The notes: generated by a model not told the origin, from the letters alone. A DNA stretch of 64,000 bases from Armatimonadetes bacterium UBA1398 (GCA_002305165.1 DBQI01000025.1:77056-141055); one strand, 5' to 3'; shown: positions 27,595 through 37,563, counted from the first letter of the stretch. Made by a program: numbers and translations.

Positions 27595-30305
27595 TAGCGA
27601 GCCACCAGTCTGATGGGCTGGCCGTCTACGGGCAGGACGATTCGCTCGCCTTCGAAGCGGCGCCACGGCGATCCGTTGAGGGACACGCCGCGTATCATCC
27701 TTCCCTCGGGATGGCGCAGATGCAGGATCAGTGCCTGGGGCGTCGAGCGGCGCGGCGGGTCGACGGCGACCCGAATCTCATCGGCGGCCACGGAGGACTC
27801 CAGCCGCAGGCTCAGGGGGCCATCGGCCGTAGCCGCCCCCTCGACCTCGATCACCTTGCCCTCCTCGAGCCAGTGGCGGGGCACGCCGCTGAGGAGATGC
27901 ACCTCGCCGTCGTACTCATCCACCAGCATGGCGCGGAGCATCATGAGCTGCTGGGTCCCCGAGTAGAGGTGGGGAAGGGTCATGTAGTTCTCACCCGTCT
28001 TGTGCATCGTCACCTCAACGGATGAGAAGGTCTCACGCGTCATGCCGTAGGCGAGGGCGGTCCAAACCCCGAGGATGTACTCCTCCGGGTAGCCCGCCCG
28101 CAGCCGGCGCAGCATGTACCCGAGTCCGTAGGCGTGGTCGATGCCGCCCATGAACTCGGCCGTCCCAAGTTGGATCCCCCCATGCTCGCGGAGGAAGGTC
28201 TCGTAGGCCTCGGCCTGCGGCGAACCCCGCGGCGGCACGTCGCACTCGAGCATGGTGGAGGCGACCAGACCGTAGTAGTCGGTGCTGCGATGGCCACTAT
28301 CGCGCAGGAGACGCTGGGTGTCCGGCTCGAGGGGGATGACGCTGCGCCCGTTGATGTCCAGGGCGGCAGCGTCCATGGAGGCGAGCACATCGCGCCGGTA
28401 GCGCTCCGCCTCGCGGCTGATACGGTCGGCCTCGTTGGGCAGCCCGGCGTCGGCCAGGATCGCACCAACCCGGCCCATCCCGTCGGCGCAGTAGGCGTTG
28501 TGGAGGTAGCCATAGACGGGCGTGGGGTAGTCGCAGTAGGATCGAAACTGGATGAGTCCTCGCACGACTCGGGGCTTGCCTGCGGAGCCCGCCGCCCGCT
28601 CCTCGTCACGCGCCCGGATCAGCCAGTCACAGGCGCGCACAGCGGCAGGGGCGACCTCTTGCCACCAGGTCACATCGTCGGTCATGCGGTAGTGCTCCGC
28701 CAGGGCGATGAGCAGGGCCCCTGTATCGGTCAGCCCGAAGTTCCAGGAGAGCAGCCCGTCCTCGGTCTGGGCGGCCATGAGCGTGCTGAGGTACGCCTCC
28801 GCCTCCTCGTGCCGGCCCCACTGGTCCAGAACCTGGGCATAGCGCGCGGCGCTGTAGCCATATACCTCCTCATAGAAGTGCGAGCCGTCGTGGGGCTCCA
28901 GATACTCCCCCACCTTGTCCACGTTGATGCCGTTGTACGCCAGCCACGCTCGGTGGGCATCCATCATCCGCGCATCGGGAACTCGAATCTGCATCCCCCG
29001 GGAGAGGTCCTCGCGCCAGAAGTCGCGGACCTCGGCGAGGGCGGCCTCGAACCCAGCGGCATCGATGATCTGTGCTGCTGACGGTTCGGCGAGGGAAACC
29101 GTGAGGTGCGCCGGCTCGCTCCTGGAGACGTGAGCGGTCGCGAGGCGCTGGCCCGAGCCTGCGGGCAGTTCGAAGGCCACCTCAGCGGGCTCGCCCGAGA
29201 GCAGCTTGAGGCGCACGGTGGCTGTGGCCGGGGCGTCAGGGCTCATCCCCTCCGACCACGCGGCCACCGTCTGCTCCCAGCGGCGGCCCTCGTGCTCCCA
29301 CTCCGCGATGACGACCGGCAGGTGGCCCTCCAGGAGGCGCTTGGCCGGCCGCGACGGGCCTTCGCCGAAGGGTGCCCGCGCCTCGCCGATGAGCCACCGC
29401 CCGAGGACGCCGGGGAGCTCCAGCGCGCCCCACTCATTGATGCCGACCTCGTCCGGGTGGCCCTTTACTCCGATCGCCTCTCGCACATGCCGCATGGGCG
29501 GGTAGAGGGCGGCCACCTGCTCATAGGTCGGGTCGCCGGGCAGGTCCAGGATGGCGGCGCCGTCCGCGTCGCCCATCGCGCGTGCCTCGCCAGGCTGCAA
29601 CCTCAGCAGCGACCGCGGGGTAGGTTCCACCATCACGCCCTCGACGAGCGCCTCTGACATGGGGCCCAGGTCGGCGTAGCTGTTGTCCAGGTCGGGCGCG
29701 GGGTAGTCCTCACCGGGCTCCCGGCCCGGTCCTCCGAAGCCCTTGCCGACGATGAGAAGCCTTGGGGGCCCCGCCATCTCGGCCGGCCGCTCGATGACCC
29801 GGGCCACGGCCCAGCCGCGCTCTCCCGCACGGCGCGTGAAGTACCGGATGCAGTCCTCGCCCAGTTGCACCCGCAGCCACGTGTAGGAGAGGCGGTCGCA
29901 CGGCACGAGCGGGGCCTCCAGGGGCAGGCGCTCACCGGTACGCTCAGCCGTGTAGATCATGCCGCCGCCATGGTCCACTACGGCGAGCATCGCCCAGACG
30001 TCCTCGGCCCAGTAGAGAAACACGCCACATGCCCAGCTGACACCTGCCGGATCGCCGGGGCGTACCCGGGCCGAGGCCGTAACGTTGTCGGTACCGAGGG
30101 GACGCTCAATGTGAGCGTAGGCGTTCAGCGGCGCGGCGATCCGCAGAGCTCCGTCCGCCACCGTGACCGTGGCGCTCGGGGCCGCGTCCACCGTCCAGCC
30201 GGGCTCCAGAGAGCCTCCCTCGAATGTGTCGATGAAGCGCTCGCCCGCGGCGGACGGGGGGACCGCTAAGCCAAGAACCAGAGCGATGAGAGTGGGGATG
30301 CGCAC
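27591..30305 (-). CDS. Secreted six-hairpin (alpha/alpha-barrel) glycosidase-like protein with N-terminal beta domain
   Basis: The best start is a GTG at 30305 with GGAGG 8 bases upstream, giving 904 residues with a signal peptide (VRIPTLIALVLGLAVPPSAAG). Residues ~22-220 form a LamG-like beta-sandwich (FIDTFEGGSLEPGWTVD, as in secreted glycan-binding proteins). From about 440 to 800 there are helical hairpins typical of (alpha/alpha)6 glycosidases: AWLAYNGINVDKVGE, YLHNAYCADGMGRV, STDYYGLVASTMLE, MTLPHLYSGTQQ. A C-terminal beta-sandwich follows. It probably acts on plant or microbial polysaccharide, but neither GH number nor substrate can be fixed. It fits the surrounding carbohydrate island. 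Confidence 0.65.
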   Translation of the reverse strand: MRIPTLIALVLGLAVPPSAAGERFIDTFEGGSLEPGWTVDAAPSATVTVADGALRIAAPLNAYAHIERPLGTDNVTASARVRPGDPAGVSWACGVFLYWAEDVWAMLAVVDHGGGMIYTAERTGERLPLEAPLVPCDRLSYTWLRVQLGEDCIRYFTRRAGERGWAVARVIERPAEMAGPPRLLIVGKGFGGPGREPGEDYPAPDLDNSYADLGPMSEALVEGVMVEPTPRSLLRLQPGEARAMGDADGAAILDLPGDPTYEQVAALYPPMRHVREAIGVKGHPDEVGINEWGALELPGVLGRWLIGEARAPFGEGPSRPAKRLLEGHLPVVIAEWEHEGRRWEQTVAAWSEGMSPDAPATATVRLKLLSGEPAEVAFELPAGSGQRLATAHVSRSEPAHLTVSLAEPSAAQIIDAAGFEAALAEVRDFWREDLSRGMQIRVPDARMMDAHRAWLAYNGINVDKVGEYLEPHDGSHFYEEVYGYSAARYAQVLDQWGRHEEAEAYLSTLMAAQTEDGLLSWNFGLTDTGALLIALAEHYRMTDDVTWWQEVAPAAVRACDWLIRARDEERAAGSAGKPRVVRGLIQFRSYCDYPTPVYGYLHNAYCADGMGRVGAILADAGLPNEADRISREAERYRRDVLASMDAAALDINGRSVIPLEPDTQRLLRDSGHRSTDYYGLVASTMLECDVPPRGSPQAEAYETFLREHGGIQLGTAEFMGGIDHAYGLGYMLRRLRAGYPEEYILGVWTALAYGMTRETFSSVEVTMHKTGENYMTLPHLYSGTQQLMMLRAMLVDEYDGEVHLLSGVPRHWLEEGKVIEVEGAATADGPLSLRLESSVAADEIRVAVDPPRRSTPQALILHLRHPEGRMIRGVSLNGSPWRRFEGERIVLPVDGQPIRLVARY

Positions 30306-30476
30306 GGCCAAGGCCTCCAGGACAGTTCTCTGATACGGCACGCGCCCCTATTCGGGGTTCGCCGGGCCGCGCCTGCAGAGCGTGCGTGGCCTCAGTGGTG
30401 GTTGCGGCACGCCGAGGGGTAGGGATAGGATGGCTTGGGGGCTGCACGGGCTAGCCATCGCGTCAGGAGTGCCACG

Positions 30477-30914
30477 TTGAGCGTGTCTGGCACAGCGAAC
30501 GAAAGGAAGCGCAAGCAACCCGATAAGGGTAAGCCCCTGGGCAGTTGGGCCTTGTGGCTGCTTCCGCTCGGCTGGATGGCCCTCATCTTCGCGGCCTCTC
30601 ACACGCCAGCCTCCGATATCCCCTCCCTGTGGTTCTGGACGCTCCCCGAGTCGGACAAGATCGCCCACTCCATCCTCTACTTCATCCTCTGCCTGACCTT
30701 ATACGTCCCGCTGAGCCGCCGCGGCCTGCGCGCTCGCCCGGGCGCCGCAGCGTGGGTGGCGGCCGGCCTAGCGGTTCTATACGGCGTGTCAGACGAGCTA
30801 CACCAGTACGCGGTGCCAGGGCGCACGCCCTCCCTGGGAGACCTCGGCGCCGACTTCGTGGGGGCCTCGCTGGCGGCTCTCCTGGCCCAGGCCCTGCCCG
30901 GCCGCCGACGCTGA
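30477..30914 (+). CDS. VanZ-like membrane protein
   Basis: A 145-residue protein with three or four hydrophobic segments and VanZ-family landmarks: FAASHTPASDIP, ESDKIAHSILYFILC and YGVSDELHQYAVPGRTPSLGDLGADFVGA. The start is a TTG at 30477 with AGGAG 7 bases upstream; the in-frame codons above it lack a ribosome site. VanZ-type proteins are widespread. VanZ itself gives low-level teicoplanin resistance, but the family function is unknown. It stands alone between a divergent glycosidase and the alpha-mannosidase. Confidence 0.88.
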   Translation: MSVSGTANERKRKQPDKGKPLGSWALWLLPLGWMALIFAASHTPASDIPSLWFWTLPESDKIAHSILYFILCLTLYVPLSRRGLRARPGAAAWVAAGLAVLYGVSDELHQYAVPGRTPSLGDLGADFVGASLAALLAQALPGRRR

Positions 30915-31008
30915 CCCGGCCACACGACGCAGGAACGGGCTTTCGTCTGACGTATCTTCCCCCCTACGGCCCTGTTGCCGCACCACCACACGACGAGGAT
31001 GCTGCCCC

Positions 31009-34000
31009 ATGCCGTACTACCGCAGGCAGAAACGCCACACCCTTCGCGAGGTCGAGCGCCGCCTCCGGGACGCGATGTACTCTCCGGTAGGCGAGTTGAC
31101 CGTCGAGGCGTGGGTCACCCAGGAGCCGGTTCCCTTCGAGGAGCGGCAATCCGGCAAGCACCTGGAGCTGAAGCCGGGTGACAAGTGGGGCGGTCTCTTC
31201 GACTGCGCCTGGTTCCGCTTCACCGGCGCCGTGCCCCCGGAGACTGCTGGCAGGGAGGTCGTGCTGCTCCTCGACGTCAATGGTGAGATGCTCGTCGTCG
31301 ACCCCCAGGGGAACCCGTGGCAGGGCCTCACCAGCGTCACCTCGGGCTATGACTACAGTCTCGGGGCTCCGGGCAAGCGTGTCCTGGACCTGGTGGGTCC
31401 CATCGCCTCCGGTGATGTCATTGAAGTCTGGGCCGATGCCGGCTGCAATGACCTCTTCGGGGTGCTTCAGGAGGACGGCCGGGTCAAGGAGGCCGCGGTT
31501 GCCGTGCGCAACACGGAGATTCGGGCCCTCCACTACGACTTCGAGGTGCTCCGCGAGTTGATGGAGCAGCTTCCCGAGGATTCGCCCAGATGGCATCAGA
31601 TCTGGTCGGCGCTGGACCAAGTGGTACTTATGGCGGCGGAGCCGACGGAGGAGATAGCGGCTGAGGCTCGGCGGGTGCTCGCGCCGCTGCTGGCGGCCAA
31701 GGGTGGCGATCCTTCGCTCACCATCAGCGCTATCGGTCACGCGCACATGGATCTGGCCTGGCTGTGGCCGATTCGTGAGACGATCCGAAAGGGCGCCCGC
31801 ACCTTCACTACGGCGCTGCGGATGATGGAGCGGTACCCCGACTACGTCTTCGGCGCGAGCCAACCCCAGCTCTATCAGTGGATGAAGGACTACTATCCGA
31901 GCCTCTACGACGAGGTGAAGGCGCGCTACGCCGAGGGCCGGTGGGAGGTCCAGGGCGCCATGTGGGTGGAGTCGGACACCAACGTGCCGAGCGGCGAGTC
32001 GCTGGTGCGCCAACTGCTCTACGGCAAGCGGTTCTACCGGGACGAGTTCGGCAAGGAGGTCACAAACCTGTGGCTGCCCGACGTCTTCGGGTACTCTGCC
32101 GCGCTGCCGCAGATCCTCCGTAAGGCGGGCGTCGAAACCTTCATGACTCAGAAACTGTCGTGGAGCATCGTCAACGACTTCCCGCACCACACATTCTGGT
32201 GGGAGGGCATCGACGGCAGCCGAGTGCTCGCCCATATGCTGCCCGAGGACACCTACAACAGCTCCGCGGCGCCGAGGGCGCTGACGAAGGCGGCGAAGCA
32301 GTACAAGGACAAGGACGTCTCGGCCAACTGCCTGCTGCTCTTCGGCATCGGCGACGGCGGCGGCGGGCCAGGGATGGAGCATCTGGAGCGGTTGGCTCGC
32401 GAGAAGGACCTGGACGGCCTGCCGCCCGTGGTACAGGAGACCGCGGAGCGGTTCTTCAATCGGATCCGCGACGGGCAGAGCTACCGGCGCTGGGTAGGCG
32501 AGCTCTACCTCGAGCGTCACCAAGGCACCTACACGACCCAGGCGCGGAACAAGCGGTACAACCGCAAGCTGGAGCTAGCCTTGCGCGATGCCGAGATGCT
32601 CCAGGCACTGGCGGCCTGGCTCGGCGATCTGGAGTACCCCGTCGCGGAGTTCGAGGAGATCTGGCGCGAGGTGCTCCTCTACCAGTTCCACGACATCCTC
32701 CCCGGCTCGTCCATCACCCGGGTATACGAGGAGTCGCTGGAGCGCTACGCAGTTCTCCTGGATCGGGTGAACGCGCTCGCCAGCCAGGCTCAAGCGGTCC
32801 TGCTGGGTTATCTCAGTCCCGGCGACGCCGAGGATCCCGTCGTCGTCATCAACACTCTGTCATGGCCCAGGGCCGAGTGGGTGCGGTCCGGTGAGCGGTG
32901 GATGAAGGCCGAGGTGCCGCCCATGGGCTTCGCCGTGGTGGACCGCGCCGCGGCGTCGTGGACGGGTTCGAGCCCCAAGGTGGAGCCCCGTCTCCTCGAC
33001 AATGGCCTGCTCCGCGTCGAGTTGGCTGCGGACGGCTCGATCGCGTCCATCGTAGACAAACGTCACAACCGCCAAGTGCTCCAGCCGGGCGAGGCGGGGA
33101 ACGCCCTGGCGGTCTACTTCGACCCGGGCGACGCCTGGGACTTCGCGATGGATTACGACGAGCGGGAGCCCGAGCGCTTCGTGCTCGTCTCCGCCGAGCC
33201 CTTCGAGGACGGACCCGTGGCGGGTATCCGGCAGGTCTACCACTACGAGCAGGACGGCAGAGTGTCGGTGCTTACCCAGGAGATCCGGCTCACGGCGGGG
33301 AGCCCTCGCCTGGACTTCGTGACCCATGTCGACTGGAAGGCGTCCGCGAGGATGCTCCGCACGAGCTTTCCTGTGGATGTGCACGCCAATGAGGCGACGT
33401 GCGAGGTCCAGTTCGGGTGGATCAAGCGGCCTACCCACGAGAACACGACCTGGGACCTGGCGCGGTACGAGGTGTGCGCCCAGCGCTGGGTGGACCTCTC
33501 CGAGCGCGGCTACGGTGTCGCGCTTCTCAACGACTGCAAGTACGGCCATCAGCTACGGGGCAGCGTGCTGGACCTGAACCTGCTGCGTTCCCCCCACTCC
33601 CCGGACCCTGTCGCGGATCGGGCGGAGCATGAGTTCACGTACTCGCTCTACCCCCACGCCGGCGACCACATCGCGGGCGGAGTGCTGCGCGCGGCGGCGG
33701 CGCTGAACACGCCACTGAGGGTCGCGGAGCTCGTCGGAGCGGGGGCCGCGCCGCTCCCCCAGGGCTCCATCGTCTCCATTGACGTGCCGAACGTGGTCAT
33801 CGAGGCTATGAAGCGCGCGGAGGACGGCCCGGGGCTTCTCATCAGGATGTACGAAACGGACGGCGCCCGCGCTCAGGCGAGGGTGAGGGTGGCAGTGGAC
33901 TTCGCGGCGGCGGCGCTGGTGGATCTCATGGAGGAGAACCCCGTGCCATTGACTATGGTCGACGGCACGGTGACGGTTTCCTTCGGGCCCCATGAGATTC

Positions 34001-34029
34001 AGACGCTGCGCCTATGTCCGGGCGTCTGA
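31009..34029 (+). CDS. GH38 alpha-mannosidase
   Basis: A 1006-residue cytoplasmic enzyme (no signal peptide) hydrolysing alpha-mannosides. The zinc/active site motif GHAHMDLAWLWP includes His244, His246 and Asp248, and the nucleophile is Asp358 in WLPDVFGYSAALPQ. Further family features are QPQLYQWMK, ESDTNVPSGESLVRQ and EVLLYQFHDILPGSSI. The long N-terminal beta domain before the catalytic barrel and the C-terminal beta domains match bacterial GH38 proteins. The ATG at 31009 has GAGG upstream. In this island it would process mannose-containing oligosaccharides after uptake. Confidence 0.95.
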   Translation: MPYYRRQKRHTLREVERRLRDAMYSPVGELTVEAWVTQEPVPFEERQSGKHLELKPGDKWGGLFDCAWFRFTGAVPPETAGREVVLLLDVNGEMLVVDPQGNPWQGLTSVTSGYDYSLGAPGKRVLDLVGPIASGDVIEVWADAGCNDLFGVLQEDGRVKEAAVAVRNTEIRALHYDFEVLRELMEQLPEDSPRWHQIWSALDQVVLMAAEPTEEIAAEARRVLAPLLAAKGGDPSLTISAIGHAHMDLAWLWPIRETIRKGARTFTTALRMMERYPDYVFGASQPQLYQWMKDYYPSLYDEVKARYAEGRWEVQGAMWVESDTNVPSGESLVRQLLYGKRFYRDEFGKEVTNLWLPDVFGYSAALPQILRKAGVETFMTQKLSWSIVNDFPHHTFWWEGIDGSRVLAHMLPEDTYNSSAAPRALTKAAKQYKDKDVSANCLLLFGIGDGGGGPGMEHLERLAREKDLDGLPPVVQETAERFFNRIRDGQSYRRWVGELYLERHQGTYTTQARNKRYNRKLELALRDAEMLQALAAWLGDLEYPVAEFEEIWREVLLYQFHDILPGSSITRVYEESLERYAVLLDRVNALASQAQAVLLGYLSPGDAEDPVVVINTLSWPRAEWVRSGERWMKAEVPPMGFAVVDRAAASWTGSSPKVEPRLLDNGLLRVELAADGSIASIVDKRHNRQVLQPGEAGNALAVYFDPGDAWDFAMDYDEREPERFVLVSAEPFEDGPVAGIRQVYHYEQDGRVSVLTQEIRLTAGSPRLDFVTHVDWKASARMLRTSFPVDVHANEATCEVQFGWIKRPTHENTTWDLARYEVCAQRWVDLSERGYGVALLNDCKYGHQLRGSVLDLNLLRSPHSPDPVADRAEHEFTYSLYPHAGDHIAGGVLRAAAALNTPLRVAELVGAGAAPLPQGSIVSIDVPNVVIEAMKRAEDGPGLLIRMYETDGARAQARVRVAVDFAAAALVDLMEENPVPLTMVDGTVTVSFGPHEIQTLRLCPGV

Positions 34030-34143
34030 CGAGCTAGCGGTTGCGCCAGGAGCGAGTCGGCTCGAAGCCGAGGAGCTCCTGGCATGGCCGCAGGGCCCAG
34101 AGGGTGGGAAGTGGGTTCGCTTCGAGGGATCCGCTTTCACGGA

Positions 34144-34740
34144 CTACGTTTCCGGCCCCGCCAGCGACGAGAACCCTCGCACCGAGTCCTTCTTCACACG
34201 CAATCGCCGCTCCGCACACCGCAGGGCGGCGAGGATCCTGACATCGACCATCTCGCCCTGAGCCATTCGGTCCATTACGAAGTCCTCGAGCCCATCGAGG
34301 GGCACCCAGTGGGTCTCGATGGGGAAGATCTCGTCCCCCGTTACTCCCTCGACGGGCTCGAGATCCATCAACAGGTAGAAGTCGAGGAGCGTGGAGGCGG
34401 CTCCCTGAGAAGCGGGTGCACGCATGAGATGCTCGACGCGATGGGCCGTGAACCCGCACTCCTCCTCAAGTTCACGGATGGCCGTGCGCTCCATCGGCTC
34501 GGGAGTGTCGCACAACCCTGCGGGAAGCTCCCACACCTCGGACTGCACGGGCGCCCGGTACTGCCTCACCAAGGGCACGCGGCCCTGGGCGTCGATCGCG
34601 AACATGAGGACGACGCCCTGTACACCGACGCGCTCGGCGTACTCCCAGACGCCGCCGGGCACCGTTCGACGCACGAGACGGAGGAAGCGGCCCTCGCAGA
34701 GGACCTCAGGAGGACCCAGGGGCTGGGACATGTATTTCAT
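34144..34740 (-). CDS. Nudix hydrolase (ADP-ribose pyrophosphatase-like)
   Basis: A 198-residue protein with a perfect Nudix box GX5EX7REUXEEXGU at residues 75-97 (Gly75, Glu81, Arg89-Glu90, Glu93-Glu94, Gly96). The preceding VRQYRAPV and WELPAG match ADP-ribose or nucleotide-sugar pyrophosphatases, which cleave diphosphates with Mg2+. Starts at 34740 and 34731 are both possible. It stands divergent from the URO-D-family gene (34845). Substrate not determined by sequence. Confidence 0.88.
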   Translation of the reverse strand: MKYMSQPLGPPEVLCEGRFLRLVRRTVPGGVWEYAERVGVQGVVLMFAIDAQGRVPLVRQYRAPVQSEVWELPAGLCDTPEPMERTAIRELEEECGFTAHRVEHLMRAPASQGAASTLLDFYLLMDLEPVEGVTGDEIFPIETHWVPLDGLEDFVMDRMAQGEMVDVRILAALRCAERRLRVKKDSVRGFSSLAGPET

Positions 34741-34844
34741 CCTTTCGGAGCATCATCTTCCGCTGCCGAACGTCAGAACCTCCGGCGCCGCTCTGCAGGC
34801 GGTTTGGAGGGGCTGAGCGAAACATGTGTGAGGGAGTGAAGCCC

Positions 34845-35774
34845 ATGACCAAGCGAGAACGCGTGATGGCGGCCTTGGCCGGCGCAGATACCGACCGGGT
34901 GCCCTTCAGCTTCTGGTACCACTTCCCGGGCGGCGACCGAGCGGATGAGGCCTTCGTACGGAACGAGGTCGAGTTCGCCCAGCGCTATGACATGGATCTC
35001 CTGAAGGTGATGCACGACGCGCCCTACGACCTGCCAGGCGGGGCTCTGACCGTGGAGAGCGCTCAGGCCTTCGCCGAGCTCCCCGTGATCGATCCCACGG
35101 CCGGCAACTTCGGGAAGCACCTGGAGGCCCTCAAGGCCATCCGGGAGCGGCTGCCCGATGACCGGCCCATGGTCGACACCCTCTTCGACCCCTTCGCCTA
35201 CGGCGACAAGATCGTTGGCCGCAAGCTCGTCGAGCTGCTCCGCACCCATCCCGAGGAAACCAAGGCGGGGCTAGAGTCGGTCACGCAGTCGCTGATCCGC
35301 TGGGCCGATTGCTGCCTGGACGTCGTTGATGGGCTGTTCCTGGCGTGCGGCGCCGCGAGCGCCGACGTTCTGGACGCCGAGACCTATGAGGAGTTCATCC
35401 TGCCTCTGGATATACGCATCATGGAGGCAGCGGCACCTAAAGGCACGGTGAACTCTCTGCATGTGCATGGCAAGGGACATCTCCACTTCGACCTCCTCGC
35501 CCGATGCCCCGTCCATCTGGTGAACTGGAGCGACCGGACGACCGATGTATCCTTGGCGGATGGCCGCGCCGCCCTGCCTCATACTTGCCTGGCGGGTGGC
35601 ATCGACGAGGTCACTGCGGGAGACGTGGCCCCCGAGGAGATCGCGGAACAGGTGCGGGACGCTGTCGCTCAGCTCGACGGCAGAGGTATGCTGGTTGCCT
35701 GCGGGTGCGCGGTTCCCACAGACACGCCGGCGGAGAACCTCCTGATCGTCAAGGCCACCCTCGAGTCCCTGTGA
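34845..35774 (+). CDS. Uroporphyrinogen decarboxylase (URO-D) family protein
   Basis: A 309-residue protein beginning MTKRERVMAALAGADTDRVP, the standard N-terminus of URO-D superfamily members. The ATG at 34845 is preceded by GAGGGAG; an ATG 21 bases earlier is in frame but poorly placed. The family includes heme-pathway HemE and many cobalamin-dependent methyltransferase relatives. No other heme gene is nearby and the sequence contains the short HVHGKGHLH and GGIDE motifs seen in the non-HemE members, so a methyltransferase-like role is more likely. Not resolved further. Confidence 0.8.
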   Translation: MTKRERVMAALAGADTDRVPFSFWYHFPGGDRADEAFVRNEVEFAQRYDMDLLKVMHDAPYDLPGGALTVESAQAFAELPVIDPTAGNFGKHLEALKAIRERLPDDRPMVDTLFDPFAYGDKIVGRKLVELLRTHPEETKAGLESVTQSLIRWADCCLDVVDGLFLACGAASADVLDAETYEEFILPLDIRIMEAAAPKGTVNSLHVHGKGHLHFDLLARCPVHLVNWSDRTTDVSLADGRAALPHTCLAGGIDEVTAGDVAPEEIAEQVRDAVAQLDGRGMLVACGCAVPTDTPAENLLIVKATLESL

Positions 35775-35802
35775 TGGGGGCCGGAAAGGACGCTATCACC
35801 AG

Positions 35803-36798
35803 ATGAACAGAACTGAGGGTATCGCCGTGCTGCTCGCGGCCGCTGCCGCGATCGGCCTTCTATGGTGCGCAGGATGCGCGGGAGGCGACTCCGGGCTGAG
35901 CCTCGACACGGTCATCGGCCAGGTCAACGGTGGCATCACCGGCAGCACGCAGGACATAATCCTGTACATCTCCGTGCGCACGGGCACCGGCGAGGTGTGG
36001 GCCGTGAACGCCTCGGGGCTGGAGGAGCCGTTCCGGCTGACCGCATCGGGCGCCCAGGCTCAGACGCCGGCATGGTCGCCCGATGGGCGGCAGTTCGTCT
36101 TCTCCCTGAGCTACATCACTACCGCGCCACTCTACCGGGTCCGGGTTGACAACCAGACCCTGACCGACTCCGAGGGCAAGGCAGTGTACTTCCGGGAGTT
36201 CGACAGCAGCGAGGGGTCGAACTTCAGCCCGAGTTGGTCCGTGAATGACCGCATCGCCTTCCACACCGACCGGGATGACGGCGAGTTCGAGATCTACACC
36301 TGCGATCTGAATGGCAACGACCTGATCCGCCTCACGGACAACGAGTGGTCAGATAACTCACCGCGGTGGTCTCCCGACGGCACCAAGATCGTCTTCAGCT
36401 CGAACCGCGACGATGACACGCCGGATGTCTACATCATGAATGAGGATGGCGGCAACGTCCGCCAGATCACCGACTCGGCCGAAGGCTGGGCCTCCCTGGC
36501 GCCGGAGATCAGCCCCGACGGCACCCAGATCGTCTACGTCCTTCAGGATCCCGAAGGCGATCGCGACATCTACGTGATGGATACCAACGGCGGCAGCCAG
36601 CGGCGGCTCACCGATGATGGCTGGGGCCACCATCACCCCACCTGGTCGCCCGATGGCACGATGATCGCCTATGAGCGGTTCGCGAAGGAGCCCGTGCCTG
36701 ACGTCTGGGTCATGAACGCCGATGGCACGGACAAGCGCCAGCTCACCCATCACAACGACTACGAGGCCCAGCCCGCTTGGTCGCCGATGACCCTGTAG
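35803..36798 (+). CDS. TolB-like beta-propeller protein, exported
   Basis: A 331-residue protein with an N-terminal hydrophobic signal ending LLWCAGCAGG; the CAGC could act as an imperfect lipobox. At least five PD40/TolB-type propeller repeats follow, each with a W-S-P-D-G-T core (PAWSPDGRQFVF, PRWSPDGTKIVFSSNRD, PEISPDGTQIVYV, PTWSPDGTMIAYE, PAWSPMTL) and a DIYVMNxDG-type strand. Such propellers bind partners in the periplasm. No TolB N-terminal domain or tol/pal genes are seen. A strong terminator follows. Confidence 0.85.
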   Translation: MNRTEGIAVLLAAAAAIGLLWCAGCAGGDSGLSLDTVIGQVNGGITGSTQDIILYISVRTGTGEVWAVNASGLEEPFRLTASGAQAQTPAWSPDGRQFVFSLSYITTAPLYRVRVDNQTLTDSEGKAVYFREFDSSEGSNFSPSWSVNDRIAFHTDRDDGEFEIYTCDLNGNDLIRLTDNEWSDNSPRWSPDGTKIVFSSNRDDDTPDVYIMNEDGGNVRQITDSAEGWASLAPEISPDGTQIVYVLQDPEGDRDIYVMDTNGGSQRRLTDDGWGHHHPTWSPDGTMIAYERFAKEPVPDVWVMNADGTDKRQLTHHNDYEAQPAWSPMTL

Positions 36799-36821
36799 CG
36801 GCCTCGGCCACGGCGGTAGCT

Positions 36822-36861
36822 AAGACAAGCGGCGGGGCCCGTGGACCCCGCCGCTTGTCTT
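36822..36861 (+). terminator. Strong intrinsic-type terminator hairpin
   Basis: A perfect 16-bp inverted repeat (AAGACAAGCGGCGGGG / CCCCGCCGCTTGTCTT) around an 8-base loop lies 24 bases after the stop of the propeller gene and 16 bases before the nth start. A T-rich but broken tail (CTGTCT) follows. It separates the two genes transcriptionally. Confidence 0.8.
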
Positions 36862-36877
36862 CTGTCTGGAGGATGCC

Positions 36878-37525
36878 TTGGACAGCCTGGAGCAACGCAA
36901 GAAGCGAGCCCGAAGTGTGCTGACAACCCTGATGAAGCGGACCCCAGATGCCCGCACGGCCCTGCGCCACCGGGATGCCTTCGAGCTGCTCATCGCCACC
37001 ATCCTGTCGGCCCAGTGCACCGACAAGAAGGTGAATGAGGTCACGGAGGGGCTGTTCGAACGCTACCCGGGACCGGCGGAACTCGCGTCGGCGGATCCCG
37101 AGGAACTCCAGGCGATCCTCAGACCGACGGGGTTCTTCCGACAGAAGTCGAAGAGTGTTCAGGCGACCAGTATCGCCCTCCTGGAACGCTTCGGGGGCCA
37201 GGTGCCCGATACGATGGAGGCCCTTACGAGCCTGCCCGGCGTGGCGCGGAAGACGGCGAATGTGGTGCTCGGCCAGTGGTTCGGCAAGCCCGAGGGCGTA
37301 GTTGTCGACACCCATGTCCGGCGGCTCAGCCAGCGCTTGGGCTTCACGGAGCACGACGAACCCGAGAAGATCGAGGCGGACTTGATGTCCCTCTTCCCGA
37401 AGTCGAAGTGGATCCCCCTCGGCAGCGTGCTCATCCTCCACGGTCGGGAGATCTGCGCCGCCCGCAAGCCTGCCTGCGGCGAGTGCCCCGTGGCCGACCG
37501 TTGTCTCCGCATGGGGGTTAGCTGA
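36878..37525 (+). CDS. nth: Endonuclease III
   Basis: A 215-residue base-excision-repair enzyme: DNA glycosylase/AP lyase for oxidised pyrimidines. The helix-hairpin-helix LPGVARKTANVV has catalytic Lys125, and VDTHV has Asp144. A C-terminal 4Fe-4S loop C193-x6-C200-x2-C203-x5-C209 is intact. The start is a TTG at 36878 with GGAGG 5 bases upstream; no ATG is better placed. Length matches the family (~210). Confidence 0.96.
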   Translation: MDSLEQRKKRARSVLTTLMKRTPDARTALRHRDAFELLIATILSAQCTDKKVNEVTEGLFERYPGPAELASADPEELQAILRPTGFFRQKSKSVQATSIALLERFGGQVPDTMEALTSLPGVARKTANVVLGQWFGKPEGVVVDTHVRRLSQRLGFTEHDEPEKIEADLMSLFPKSKWIPLGSVLILHGREICAARKPACGECPVADRCLRMGVS

Positions 37526-37563
37526 GCGGAGGGCCGAGGGGTCCCAACGTCAGCGCGGGGGAC

